The notes beneath the pieces are model-generated. The model was not told the origin of the DNA. It was given only the letters and a program-made list of their open reading frames with translations, and did no database searches. This document shows, piece after piece, positions 43,116-53,006 of a stretch of 64,000 nt of DNA; within the stretch, counting starts at the first letter, position 1, and the number at the start of each line of letters is the position of its first letter. This DNA comes from Brachypterus glaber (Eukaryota > Arthropoda > Insecta > Coleoptera > Kateretidae): contig OY294046.1 in the NCBI GenBank assembly GCA_958510825.1, positions 11,386,847-11,450,846 of the forward strand. The letters are read 5' to 3'. The position numbers and the translations under genes are program-made.

Positions 43116-45068
43116 TTAAATAAGTCTGTCCAACCGGTTTTTAAAAGTGTTTATAGTTGGCGCAAGCACAACATCATGTGGCAAAGAGTTCCAAGTCGTA
43201 AATACTCTGCTACTTAAAAATGTTCTTCTGTGGGCAGTCCTGTATATTTCATATTTTAGCTTTAGGCTGTGTCCTCTAAGGCGTCCATCGTTGTTTAATG
43301 AAAAAAGTGATCGCAGATCAATGGAAAATGTATTATGTAGTATTCTATATGTCATTATAATGGAACCTCTTTCCAACCTGTCCATAACACTGGGTAGACC
43401 AAATAAAATGAGGCGGTTTTCATACGATGGTCGAGTTCTTCCGTATGGTAATCTCGTAGCACTTCGTTGAACATTTTCTAATAAATTAATGTCACGCACC
43501 AAGTTAGGGTAACATACTGAGAATCCGAATTCCAATATAGGGCGTATATAAGTTTTATACAAGCAGGCAGCCGTTTGAACAGAGGGTCTATAAAACGCCT
43601 TTTTAAATAGAAATATAGTTTTTCTAGATTTACTACATACTAAGTTTATGTGTTCAGACCATGTTAAGTCGCTTGTTACTATAACTACAAGATCAGTATG
43701 TTTTTCCACTTTTGTTAGGTTAGCATTATCTAAAACATAGTCCATCCGAGGATTGTTTTTACCCAGGTGCAGCACAACGCATTTACCGATATTTAAAGGA
43801 ATAAGCCATGTTTCACTCCACCTTAGAATGGTATTGATATCTTGTTGAAGTAGGTGATGCTCTAGAAATGGATTCCCAAAAAGTTTTGAGTCATCAGCAA
43901 AAAAAGAACTAATGCAGTGGTGAAGACGAGGAAAATCGGTAGTAAATATTATAAACAATAGGGGGCCTAATATCGACCCCTGGGGCACGCCACTGTCTAC
44001 AGAGCAAAATCTAGAAAAGCAGTTGCCAACTCGGAAAGAGCGGTTTGTTAAAAACTGAGCGATCCAGGCAAGCAAAAGACCTCTAATTCCGAAATGTTCT
44101 AATTTGTGTAACATACGTTTATGCGGGACTTTGTCAAAGGCCTTATGAAAGTCCAAATATATGACGTCGATCGGAAGACCTTTGTCAAGAGAGAGAGTCC
44201 AGTCGTTTAGACATTTTAGGAGATTTGTAGTTACTGATCGACCTGGAAGGAAACCATGCTGCTCATCGGGAATAATTTTATTATTGAGCAAAAAGGAAAC
44301 CATTGTGTCGGCAATAACTTTTTCCATGATTTTAACTTCGGTGCATGTCAGGCTGATAGGGCGATAGTTTTCCTTAAGAAATTTGTTGCCTTTTTTATGG
44401 ATTGTTATAACATCTGCGGTTTTCCAGTTTTCAGGCAGAGTACCATTTACAAAAGAGAATTGCATTATAAGTGATAAAGGGAGACATAGGGAGGATGCAC
44501 AATTTCTTAGGATTTTTGGTGGAAGACCACCTGGACCGGAAGATGAAGATATTTTTATGGTGGAAAGTTTTTGAAAAACAACTTCTTCAGTAAAAGTAAT
44601 ATTCTCTAAGGAGTTGTGAACACGGGGCAACGAGATGTTGGGAAGGGGTGTGAGGGGTTCATTGGAGTAGCTAGATTTAAAGAATGAACTAAATTCTTCT
44701 GCAGACTCAAAATTGTCTTTACAAAGCACGTTATTTTGGTTGTAAATTTGAGGGACAGTTACTGTAGATGTAAGAGAATTCCTGACGTACTTATAAAAAT
44801 GTTTCTTATTTTCTGAAAGAATTAAATTGTTTTCGTAATTTTTTCTAGCATTATTAATAGCATTTTTTAGATTATTTGAAAGGGTTCTATGAGCTTGATA
44901 ATTTTGCAAAGTTGCCGATCTTTTATATCTACGCCACAATATTTTTTTGTAAGCGATCATTCGAAAAATGTCTCTATTAAGCCATGGTTTGCGTGAGTTA
45001 GATTTAAAGAAAACATTTCGACTGCAAGACTCTATTATTTGATTTGTATTTGAGTAAAAATTTTCCAC
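43116..45068 (-). CDS. LINE reverse transcriptase (frame-separated C-terminal part of ORF2)
   Basis: About 650 codons, open throughout. It copies element RNA into DNA at the nicked target. Visible in order: the LPENWKTADVITIHKKG and NYRPISLT region (residues 211-240), HGFLPGRSV (271-279), YLDFHKAFDKVPH with a catalytic Asp (304-316), SGVPQGSILGPLLF (359-372), FADD catalytic pair (390-393), then a C-terminal region with LRGHSLKLKYE and WNSLPHDVV ending FKNRLDRLI, typical of CR1-group pol. The frame opens at a GTG that is not a real start; it should continue from the endonuclease frame, with which it overlaps by 34 bases in a different phase. Apart from that frameshift the domain appears intact, so the copy is fairly young. 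The plus-strand frames 43147-44574 are shadows. Confidence 0.93.
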   Translation of the reverse strand: MENFYSNTNQIIESCSRNVFFKSNSRKPWLNRDIFRMIAYKKILWRRYKRSATLQNYQAHRTLSNNLKNAINNARKNYENNLILSENKKHFYKYVRNSLTSTVTVPQIYNQNNVLCKDNFESAEEFSSFFKSSYSNEPLTPLPNISLPRVHNSLENITFTEEVVFQKLSTIKISSSSGPGGLPPKILRNCASSLCLPLSLIMQFSFVNGTLPENWKTADVITIHKKGNKFLKENYRPISLTCTEVKIMEKVIADTMVSFLLNNKIIPDEQHGFLPGRSVTTNLLKCLNDWTLSLDKGLPIDVIYLDFHKAFDKVPHKRMLHKLEHFGIRGLLLAWIAQFLTNRSFRVGNCFSRFCSVDSGVPQGSILGPLLFIIFTTDFPRLHHCISSFFADDSKLFGNPFLEHHLLQQDINTILRWSETWLIPLNIGKCVVLHLGKNNPRMDYVLDNANLTKVEKHTDLVVIVTSDLTWSEHINLVCSKSRKTIFLFKKAFYRPSVQTAACLYKTYIRPILEFGFSVCYPNLVRDINLLENVQRSATRLPYGRTRPSYENRLILFGLPSVMDRLERGSIIMTYRILHNTFSIDLRSLFSLNNDGRLRGHSLKLKYEIYRTAHRRTFLSSRVFTTWNSLPHDVVLAPTINTFKNRLDRLI

Positions 45069-45988
45069 ATTTCATTCACATTTTTGTTAATAAATAAAGA
45101 ACGCCAGTCTTCAGATTTAATAGAGTCATTTGCGCGATCAAAGTCAGTAATTCTGCAAGACCTTAGTTGATTTTTTTGATCAGTTAGAGGTATTTGGAGG
45201 TCACAACTTATAACAATGTGATCAGATATACCGATAGGAGGTAGATACTCCGGTTCGGAGAGTAAGTTGGGATCGGAAGTTATCAACAAATCAATTAGTG
45301 ATGGATTATTATGTATTCTAAACCTAGTATTTTCACTGATTAATTGTGATAAATTATTTTCAGCTAGCATATCAAGAAAAATATATTCACTAGAGTTAAT
45401 ATTATTGGGAAGAACAGGATTAGGCCAGTTAATGCTAGGAAAATTAAAGTCACCAAAAATAATTAAGTTACGACACTGCTCGGCTAATAAAGATATTTTG
45501 TCGAATAAAGGTGGGTCGTTTTGGCTAAAAATTTGTTGACAAGGTGGCCTGTAGATACAACATAAAAGAATTTTTTTATCATGATAATCAATTTTTAAAC
45601 AAGTAAATTCTATACCAGTAAGATTAATAGGAATTAATTCTACCTTAGCATGCTGAAAAATTGAATCTTTTAAATAAATACAAGTACCGCCCCCTCTTTG
45701 ATTAACTCTATCATTTCTAAATACAGAAAAGCCTTTTAGTTTAATAACAGAATCGTCGATTCCGGGATGTAATTTAGTTTCAGAAATGAATATAACAGCT
45801 GGGCAAGATTTGTAGATAACAGCAGTTAATTCATTAAATTTAGCTAGAAGGGAGTCGATATTTGTATAAAAAAGGAATATGTTAGCAACGGAATGGGCTT
45901 CTACTTTTTTTAATTTGTCTAGTGTTTTGGTGGTTAGCCGTTTGTATTTTTGGTAGTTTTCGCCTGACCCAAACCAACCAACCACCAA
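45035..45988 (-). CDS. LINE APE-type endonuclease (N-terminal part of ORF2)
   Basis: About 317 codons, ending at TAA where the frame breaks. The enzyme nicks target DNA to prime reverse transcription. Motifs of the apurinic endonuclease fold in order: FYTNIDSL with Asn at 43, FISETKL with Glu at 70, CCIYRPP (143-149), IFGDFNFP (177-184), SLIDLLIT with Asp at 233, and ISDH with His at 257, so the known active-site residues are present. The open frame begins at GTG within the 5' inverted repeat; the true start is upstream or lost by truncation. It overlaps the reverse transcriptase frame at 45035-45068, where a one- or two-base indel is the likely break. Confidence 0.92.
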   Translation of the reverse strand: MVVGWFGSGENYQKYKRLTTKTLDKLKKVEAHSVANIFLFYTNIDSLLAKFNELTAVIYKSCPAVIFISETKLHPGIDDSVIKLKGFSVFRNDRVNQRGGGTCIYLKDSIFQHAKVELIPINLTGIEFTCLKIDYHDKKILLCCIYRPPCQQIFSQNDPPLFDKISLLAEQCRNLIIFGDFNFPSINWPNPVLPNNINSSEYIFLDMLAENNLSQLISENTRFRIHNNPSLIDLLITSDPNLLSEPEYLPPIGISDHIVISCDLQIPLTDQKNQLRSCRITDFDRANDSIKSEDWRSLFINKNVNEMWKIFTQIQIK

Positions 45989-46017
45989 AACACACTAACA
46001 CACAAACTAGACAAAGT
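45916..46017. repeat. Imperfect inverted repeat at the 5' end of the LINE
   Basis: TTGTCTAGTGTTTTGGTGGT (45916) is mirrored by ACCACCAAAACACAC...AACTAGACAA (45983-46015); the right arm has about 14 extra bases. It may be a structured 5'UTR or a rearrangement from twin priming during insertion. Confidence 0.65.
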
Positions 46018-46024
46018 AACAACC

Positions 46025-46230
46025 GATCGAGTGACCCTAGTTCATAAGTTATCGTGCCCCCAAGATTTCTCGGGCAGAACGGCCGAAAAAAATAAATTGA
46101 CCGACCGAGCGACCGACCGATCGACGAAAAGATCAACCGAGCGATTCACCGACCAACAATTTTTTTTTGCTCGTAATTGATTTATATCGTCATAATACGA
46201 AAAAGTAAGCAAAAACTTTTTTTGAAATTT
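46025..46230 (-). repeat. Dispersed repeat with TTAAGAACGC-type core (copy 3)
   Basis: On the minus strand, ATATAAATCAATTACGAGC, GACCGACCGA runs and GAGAAATCTTGGGGGCACGA match 11350-11430. Successive GACCGATCGACC words make a short pseudo-tandem tract (46098-46160). Confidence 0.6.
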
Positions 46231-46394
46231 TTTGTACCAATACAAGGCTTTTCCAAAATTTAGAAAACTTTAAAATGGGAGAGCAAAACATCACACAACA
46301 ACTGAAAGTGTACCAGTTAAAGTACACTCTCGGTATTGGAATACATTGTCAAGATAGTCAGTTTATAATGCAAAAAGTATAGGGTCTTTTAATT

Positions 46395-47087
46395 TAACGT
46401 AAGCAACGAATTCCCTTGTAACGTAAGCAACAGATATTTTATCTTTTAACACGTAACTAAGCAATTGTTAAAGATTTAAAACATTCTAGCCTGATTTCTT
46501 AAACATTTTTAAATGCACATTTAGTTTTAAAAAGTTATATTATGGAATAGAAAAGAAATTTAAAGATACTTATGTACTTAAGTCAAAATCTATGTCACCA
46601 AATGTAACGTAAGCAACATTACATAAAATTATAAATTTATCACAAATTAAACTTATACTAATTATAAATATATGGTTTGTTACTTTGTTTGTTTGTTTGT
46701 TTTACTGTTTAACGTCGTTTTTCGCTGCTATGGCCTAATTGACGGGATTGCCATCTTTACGTGCCCTCCGAAGCACGGTCCTCAACAGAACTCGCATCCA
46801 CCCTGAAATGTGTTTTACAGTTTCACCTGCAACCCACATTACAGTTAGTCATCGTAGTTCCATCTACCGACTATTTACACACTATACATCCATGCTCTAT
46901 GTGGGGCTCGAACCCACAACCCCAGGATCCGTAATCAAACGCACTAACCATTGCGCTACCGGGGTCGGCTTGTTACTTTGTTGTTTACTAAAAATAAATA
47001 TTGTATTTAGATATTATGCCTTTTAATATGATTGACAAATTTATACATTTAAAAGTTAAAATAGGCGTAAGATGTAACGTAAGCAAC
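46395..47087 (+). repeat. Four dispersed copies of TGTAACGTAAGCAAC over 700 bp
   Basis: (T)TAACGTAAGCAAC at 46395-46407, TGTAACGTAAGCAAC at 46417-46431, 46603-46617 and 47073-47087, all in the same orientation, separated by AT-rich sequence; a SINE is inserted between the last two. The word is perfectly kept while the spacers are unrelated. It may mark subterminal protein-binding sites of a DNA element or a very decayed satellite. Confidence 0.6.
46690..46969 (-). mobile_element. tRNA-derived SINE with 13-bp target duplication (second SINE family)
   Basis: On the minus strand: GCCGACCCCGGTAGCGCAATGG, here given only as its box A TAGCGCAATGGTTAGTGCG (fwd 46941-46959), box B GGGTTCGAGCCCC (fwd 46913-46925), a unique body, then GCCATAGCAGCGAAAAACG, ACGTTAAACAGTAAAAC and an (AAAC)n tail (fwd 46690-46703). 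TTGTTACTTTGTT flanks it at 46677-46689 and 46970-46982. The plus-strand frame 46739-47026 is a shadow. Confidence 0.9.
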
Positions 47088-47439
47088 GCTGGAATTATCC
47101 TATTAATTATTTGTAAAAATTTCAATAAAAGTAAAAGCTTAATCAGATATAAAATTGATATTATAAATTAAATACTTCATAACCGAGTATTAAAAAATTT
47201 CTAAACTGAAGTAATTGATAACATAATTGATAATATCGTATATTAATTAATAATTACTGTAGGCAATTATACTATTATTTCTGATCGGGCTGATAACATT
47301 TGAAATGAAATATTTTTTATTGCTAAAAAGTGAAAATTATAATTGCCGTTGATATTTCATGTCGAAGATTTAATAGTTAAAGGGATTTTTCAAGAAACTT
47401 GTATATTGCATTTTCCCACATACAAAATATTTAAAAAAA
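47088..47439. other. No recognised feature
   Basis: AT-rich unassigned sequence; frame 47343-47594 runs into poly-A/T tracts and is not credible. Confidence 0.3.
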
Positions 47440-47885
47440 AACTTTTCATTTTTTTTTATTTTCTTTTTGCGAAAAATAAAAAAATATATATAAAAAATTT
47501 AAAAAAAAAACTTAAAATAATTCCTCTTTTTTTTAATTTTCTTTTTGTGATTTTTTTTTTTAATTATGTTTTTTCATTTTTTAACCTCTCATAAATTTTG
47601 TGTGTTTGAGGGGAATACTTTTAAAAACAATAGATATTCTTCCCTCATAGAACTTGATTTTTCCTGAAACTTTCAAGTCAATCGGATTATTCGTTCATGA
47701 GTTATCGTGTTAAATAAACGTGACATCAGACGGACGGACAGACGGACATTTTCAAAGTTTCTTGTTTTTTCATCCAAGATTTTTTTGTCCAGGAGTTTTT
47801 TATTAGGGATTTTGGGAAATTCGAAACTACCGTATAATACTATTCTAGCGCTACGCACTGTGAATAGTATAATAAGGAATAAAAT
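47440..47885 (+). repeat. Dispersed repeat with GACGGACGGACAGACGG run (copy 2)
   Basis: Same order of words as 32460-32850: CTTCCCTCATAGAACTTG, TCAATCGGATTATTCGTTC, GAGTTATCGTG, CAGACGGACGGACAGACGG, TTTTGGGAAATTCGAAAC, ACCGTATAATACTATTCTAG, GAATAGTATAATAAGGA. Confidence 0.75.
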
Positions 47886-48501
47886 AACAGAAACTTTGTA
47901 AAATGTTGCCCTTTACACGTCTATATAGGTACACTTAAATATTTAACTAAAGAACGATGCCGAAAACGTTATGGACGATGGCCCTCAGGCGGCCAGGGTT
48001 GAAATTTATGTCCAATGTTTCCTCATAGTCCAGTAAAATAATAAATGTAAATAGCAATAAATGTACACGGGCTGATATTTTAAAAGGTAGTAGTGGATGG
48101 TAACAGAACACTCCTGTTAGTTTTTCACCGGGTGATTTGCATAAGGGGTGTCCCCTATCTTGAATTTTAGGGGTGAGTTGCTTAATATGCATCTTACGAT
48201 AAAAATGCATATGACCAATTTTGTTAAGGAGGAGATTTTCAACAATTTTTGTTTGGATTATTTTTTTAATATATTAATAAAAATCGAGTTAATTCAAAAA
48301 TAGCCATATTGGAGGTGAAATTGGTTTGGACTTTTTATAGCCAATTATTCATCGGACGATAAAAGTGGTTATAAGCAAACTTGTAGCTCTTGAAATTCTC
48401 TGTAAGTTTCATATAATTTTTTATATGTACTTTGGTACGGTTACAGAGGGCGCCCACTGTAACCGTAACAAAATACTTGAAATACTTGGAAACGCATAAT
48501 A

Positions 48502-49785
48502 CAGCCTGTTCCATAACTCGCGTACCGAAATTTGAGGGTATATTAAAAACCCTCTGGAAAATATGAAAAAAAATTCAAAAAAATCCATCTTCGTTCAATT
48601 CAAAAATAAGAACGCTTTAAGTGGACCAATACTGTTGCTGATTGTAAATTACCATTAAAGGTTGAATTTGTAGCTATGGAAGCAAATTTAATTATTGCAG
48701 GTACATATTCTGTAGGTTGACATTGTGATTAATGTGACATAAATATTTATTAATGTCATAAAAAAATATCAAAACTTTCATGATGTTTACTTCAGAAGAG
48801 TATTGCGAAATGCTAATTTTATATGGCGAGTGTGGCCGGAGTGCTTCAGCTACATCTGTAGAATATTCTATTCGTTTTCCCAATAGAGAACATCCTAGCA
48901 GAAATGTTATTTTAAGATTGGTGCAAAGGGCAAGAAATTCTGGAAATTTAACTCCAAACAAAAAAGAGATTGGAGGCGCTCCGCGAACTGCAAGAACTGT
49001 TGATAATGAAGAAGCTGTCATTTAGGCTTTTGAAGAAGAACCTGAAACAAGCCTTAGTATCGTGGCTAGAAATCTTGATATGTCTAAGACCTCTGTTCAA
49101 CGAATTTTAAAAGATAAAAAAATGCATCCTTTTCATTACACTCCAGTACAATGCTTGACACCGGAGGACTATCCTTTACGAGTCGAATTTTGCACATGGC
49201 TGTTGCAGAAACATCAAGAAAATGAAAACTTTGTAAAAAGCATTCTTTTTACGGATGAGTCTGGGTTTCAAAGAGATGGTTTTTTTAATTCAATGAATTC
49301 AGTTATTGTATTTTTATTTTATTAATTTGTATTAAGAATTTATAGCCAGTAAATCAATTAAAAGATCTGAGTTTCTAATAAAAAAAAACACTACATTCGG
49401 CGCGCTGAATGGAGTTGCAGCGGCAGTTTGTTGCTGCCGTCTAAGACGGGTATCATAAAACCACCGCCGGATGGAGTGACCCTATAAAAATAGAATATTT
49501 GCTAGCCTCTGTCGGTTTTGTCAAAATATAATAACCTAAAAAGATTCTAAAGTTGAAAGTCTTAAACAATGCACGAGTCAACCATTAAAATGCAACCATA
49601 GTTACTAATAAGTAGGGAAAAACTAATTTTTAGGTAATTTAACATCAGCAACAGGATTGGTCAGATTAAATAGCTTCCTTTTTAATTAGTATTGAAGATG
49701 GATTTTTTTTAAAATTTTTTTCATATTTTCCAGAGGGTTTTTAATATACCCTCAAATTTCGGTACGCGAGTTCTGGAACAGGCTG
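48502..49785. mobile_element. Degenerate Tc1/mariner-type DNA transposon, 92-bp inverted ends, TA duplication
   Basis: 1,284 bp. Ends CAGCCTGTTCCATAACTCGC and GCGAGTTCTGGAACAGGCTG; inverse similarity continues about 92 bases to AATCCATCTTC. TA precedes and follows (48500-48501, 49786-49787). The host copy at 61936-61955 reads CATAATATATAAAAC without the insert, exactly what removing the element plus one TA predicts. It carries a broken transposase. Confidence 0.93.
48780..49325 (+). pseudogene. Truncated transposase (DUF4817-type helix-turn-helix, Tc1/mariner superfamily)
   Basis: One reading frame of 182 codons with an internal TAG at 49023-49025. N-terminal part (MFTSEEYCEMLILYGECG, then RFPNREHPSRN) resembles the DUF4817 DNA-binding domain found in insect transposase-like proteins; then GGAPRTARTV, a second helix-turn-helix (SLSIVARNLDMSKTSVQRIL), HPFHYTPVQCLTPEDY, FCTWLLQ and ILFTDESGF, whose Asp is the first residue of the DDE catalytic triad. 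Similarity stops after FFNSMNS, so the other two catalytic acidic residues and the C-terminal half are lost. Non-functional on both counts. ATG at 48780 or 48783 is a plausible start, 278 bases inside the element. Confidence 0.88.
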
Positions 49786-50202
49786 TATATAAAACTTATA
49801 GACAATTTCAAGAGCTACAAGTTTGCTCATAACCACTTTTACCCTCCGATGAATAATTTGGCTGAAAAATCGAAAAAAACAATTTCACCCCCAAAATGGC
49901 CAGTTTTGAATATTTATAACTCGATTATTATTAATATAATAAAAGAACGATTTAAACAAATATTGTTGAAAATCTTCTCCTTAACAAAATTGGTTATATG
50001 CATTTTTATCGTAAGATGCATATTTAGCCAGATGACCGCACTCACTCCTAAAATTCAAGACAGCCGTCACCCCTTACGCAAATCATCCGGTGAAAAACTA
50101 ACCAGAGTGTCCTGTTAGTATCCACAACTACCCTTTAAAATATCATCCCGTGTACATTTATTGCAATTTAACATTGGAATTTCTCGTTATTTGACTGGAC
50201 TA

Positions 50203-50439
50203 TCACTCCATAGCGTTTTTTTATCGAACGAAGTTGTGCCCTTAGACAGTTTGGATGTAGACGATATGGGGAATCATTTGGAATAGGTCTCATCCCTTGC
50301 CGCGAGGGGGGCGATTTTAAAATCGTTCTTCTCTAATTCGATACAAGATTAAAAATAAATCTTGATTTCTTATTTTTTTTTGTAAATGCAGATAATAGAA
50401 TACGGTTCATACTTGATCGAGTATACTTCTATCTTCTTA
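50203..50439. other. No recognised feature
   Basis: Short unassigned stretch. Confidence 0.3.
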
Positions 50440-50441
50440 TA

Positions 50442-51160
50442 CAGAGCGGTCCAAAAGTCACCCCCCCCCTCTTAACTTTTGAACCAGTTGAGATATCGAC
50501 TTCAAATTTGGAACTTTTAAATAAGACAACTTAAACTATCTTTTAGCATATATTTAATACTTTCAGCTCTTAAAATGTGGGCAGGGGGCACATTTTTTTA
50601 AATGGAAAGGGGGGTCGTGTAATACATCATTTTAAAGCTTATAAAATTTTCCATTTAACTCCGTATTTTTAAATTAAAAAAAAAATTGGGTTTAACATGG
50701 GGTTGAAAATGGGTATTAATGTCAAAATTCCTCTAAAAAAAAAACAAATAATTTTTTTAAAATGTCTAATTTCATCATAAAAAAATGTTAATTATACTTT
50801 TAAACTAATTTTAGTTGACATAAATAAAAATTTATAAAAAAAAAACTTAAAAAATCGAATGCTTTAGCACAAAAAATTGAAAAAATTAAAAGTCAAAACC
50901 TTAAAAAACATTTTTAAAAAATTTAAAAATGTTAGTTTAAATAGAGAATTTTATAAGCTTTAAAATGATGCATCACACGACCCCCCTTTCCATTTAAAAA
51001 ATGTCCCCCATGCCCCTCTGCCCACATTTTAAGAGCTGGAAATATCAAATATATGCTAAAAGATAGTTTAAGTTGTCTTATTTAAGAGTTCTAAATTTGA
51101 AGTCGATATCTCAACTCGTTCAAAAGTTAAAAGGGGGAGGGTGACTTTTGGACCGCACTG
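50442..51160. mobile_element. Palindromic family B, copy 2 (719 bp, opposite orientation)
   Basis: CAGAGCGGTCCAAAAGTCAC to GTGACTTTTGGACCGCACTG between TA dinucleotides. The centre reads as the reverse complement of copies 1 and 4, so it lies the other way round. Confidence 0.92.
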
Positions 51161-51162
51161 TA

Positions 51163-51673
51163 TAATTAAACTTGGGTCTTTTCTACGTTACAAGTGCGTA
51201 CAAGTTTTTAAATTATAAATTAATATTGATTTATTACTAGTTGGACACAGCTTGTTACTTGTCAAACACGGAGTATACAAATTCGCACATATTCACGAGA
51301 ACTTGAAACACGATGGACAAAAATCGTACGTTTGGTTTGGAAAATATCGGAAACATTAATTACTTTGAGTATATGAATGTCAATATAGTCGAGTGTCCGA
51401 GTAAGGTATATAAATTTTACCATACTTAATTCATTTGTAAACATGTATGGAAAAAATTCAAAAAATTTGTAAGGTATTTTTCCGATTAGTCAAATTCAAA
51501 TTTGGACTGGCATCTCACAATAATAGCTACTAAATATCGTCGTATTTTCAAAATACTATTTTGCATTTTACCCATTTCACCATGGCAATTACCTGTTATG
51601 AATGATTCGTAATAGCAAATTATGATGGTAAAATCTTTGTTTTATATTTATTATTTTATTATAAGAATTTATA
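51163..51673. other. No recognised feature
   Basis: Unassigned; the minus-strand 60-codon frame (51262-51444) shows no domain. Confidence 0.35.
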
Positions 51674-51675
51674 TA

Positions 51676-52254
51676 CAGTGCGGTCCAAAAGTCACCCCCC
51701 CCCCTTTTAACTTTTGAAAGAGTTGAGATATCGACTTCAAATTTAGAACTCTTAAATAAGACAATTTAAACTATCTTTTAGCATATATTTGATATTTTCA
51801 GCTCTTAAAATGTGGGCAGGGGGGCATGGGGCAAAACATTCGATTTTTTAAGTTTTTTTTAATAAATTTTTATTTATGTCAACTAAAATTAGTTTAAAAG
51901 TATAATTAACATTTTTTTATGATGAAATTAGGCATTTTTAAAAAATTATTTGTTTTTTTTAGAGGAATTTTGGCATTAATACCCATTTTCAACCCCATTT
52001 TAAACCCAATTTTTTTTTTAATTTAAAAATATGGAGTTAAATGGAGAATTTTATAAGCTTTAAAAGACGTATTACACGACCCCTCTTTTCATTTAAAAAA
52101 ATGTGCCCCATGCCCACATTTTAAGACCTCAAAGTATTAAATATATGCTAAAAGATAGTTTAAGTTGTCTTATTTAAAAGTTCTAAATTTGAAGTCGATA
52201 TCTCAACTGGTTCAAAAGTTAAGAGGGGGGGGGTGTGACTTTTGGACCGCTCTG
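51676..52254. mobile_element. Palindromic family B, copy 3 (579 bp, internally deleted)
   Basis: CAGTGCGGTCCAAAAGTCAC to GTGACTTTTGGACCGCTCTG, TA-flanked. The left arm jumps from GGCAGGGGGGCATGGGG directly to CAAAACATTCGATTTTTTAA, losing about 130 bases present in the other copies. Confidence 0.9.
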
Positions 52255-52503
52255 TATAAGCTCAGCTACTATAGCTGTGAATTTGAATCTCGATTAAAAT
52301 TAACTATTGTAGCGTTAATTTTGTAGGAAACCCTTCACCTTAAGAACGTTCGATTTTATTTATTGGCCAAAGTCAATATTATCAGATCACGGCCGAAGCG
52401 TGACCTTGTTCGACTATATTTTGCCGGCTGCAGACGGCTTTTCATGAAAACACGCACGTTTCCAGTTTGTCCGATGCATATCCGATGGCGTTTTGATGTT
52501 AAT

Positions 52504-52637
52504 AAGTTATTCCGAGAAAAAAAAGATTCATATATACGGTTAAATTTTTAAAATAGGCCCTTGTGTCAAAAGTTATTCCGAGAAAAAAAAGATTCATATA
52601 TACGGTTAAATTTTTAAAATAGGCCCTTGTGTCAAAA
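52504..52637. repeat. Perfect tandem duplication, 2 x 67 bp
   Basis: AGTTATTCCGAGAAAAAAAA...GGCCCTTGTGTCAAA is repeated at 52504-52570 and 52571-52637 without visible difference. The frame 52363-52551 runs into it and is not credible. Confidence 0.9.
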
Positions 52638-52750
52638 ATAGTTGACATTTCCTTTAAAATGGTTTATCTTTTTTAGACCAAAACCAAGGTTTATTATAAC
52701 TATAATTTAGAATCGGTCTCCAAGTCATTTTGGGGAACCTAGATCTGAAT

Positions 52751-53006
52751 TTAACCCCTTCCGGCCCAGGATGCCACATATGGCAACCAGCTGAATATGC
52801 GTTGCCAGCCCAGGGTGCCACCTGTGGCCATGGGGGCATGGCCCCATGCCCCCCCCCCCAGCGAGATATATTAGCATATAAATACCTTCAAAATTATATT
52901 TTTGGCGAAAGCGCAATTTTTTTCCTTATGGATGCCCCCCCCTCTTAAAGTGAAATAAATCCGCCCCTGCCTGTGGCAACCACTACCTAAGCACTACTAT
53001 AAACTG
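52751..53006. other. GC-rich patch with overlapping small palindromes
   Basis: GGATGCCACATATGGCAACC, GTTGCCAGCCCAGGGTGCC, CCACCTGTGG and GGGGGCATGGCCCCATGCCCC overlap, next to a C run. TTAACCCCTTCCGGCCCAGG at its left and GGGCGCGAAGGGTTAA at 53820-53835 are inverted and may be the ends of one larger element that contains the hairpin and LINE below. Frames on both strands are shadows. Confidence 0.4.

Larger units (their letters stand above)
43022..46017 (-). mobile_element. LINE (CR1/Jockey-group non-LTR retrotransposon), 5'-truncated
   Basis: On the minus strand the order is: an imperfect 5' inverted repeat (fwd 45916-46017), APE-type endonuclease, reverse transcriptase, short 3'UTR and a (TAA)n tail (fwd 43022-43046). 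ORF1 is absent. One frame change separates the endonuclease and reverse transcriptase frames, which in intact relatives are one protein. No target duplication was found. It adjoins a dispersed repeat at its 5' side. Confidence 0.9.
48026..50202. mobile_element. Foldback element TAGTCCAGTC family, copy carrying a Tc1/mariner-type insert
   Basis: The outer arms 48026-48501 and 49786-50202 mirror each other: TGTACACGGGCTGATATTTT, CACTCCTGTTAGTTTTTCAC, TTACGATAAAAATGCATAT, TTGTTAAGGAGGAGATTTTC, TAGCTCTTGAAATTCTCT. Removing the central insert restores the order seen in the 903-bp copy at 61462-62364. TA-flanked. Open frames in the arms (47947-48210, 49849-50118) recur in the other copy only because the arms are repeats. 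Confidence 0.9.

Noticed and set aside
43147..44574. Plus-strand frames of 63-107 codons
   Set aside because: They are antisense shadows of the LINE reverse transcriptase.
49849..50118. 89-codon frame similar to frames at 61553-61849 and 62012-62215
   Set aside because: All lie in arms of the TAGTCCAGTC foldback family. Similarity follows from the repeats, with differing ends and frameshifts between copies.
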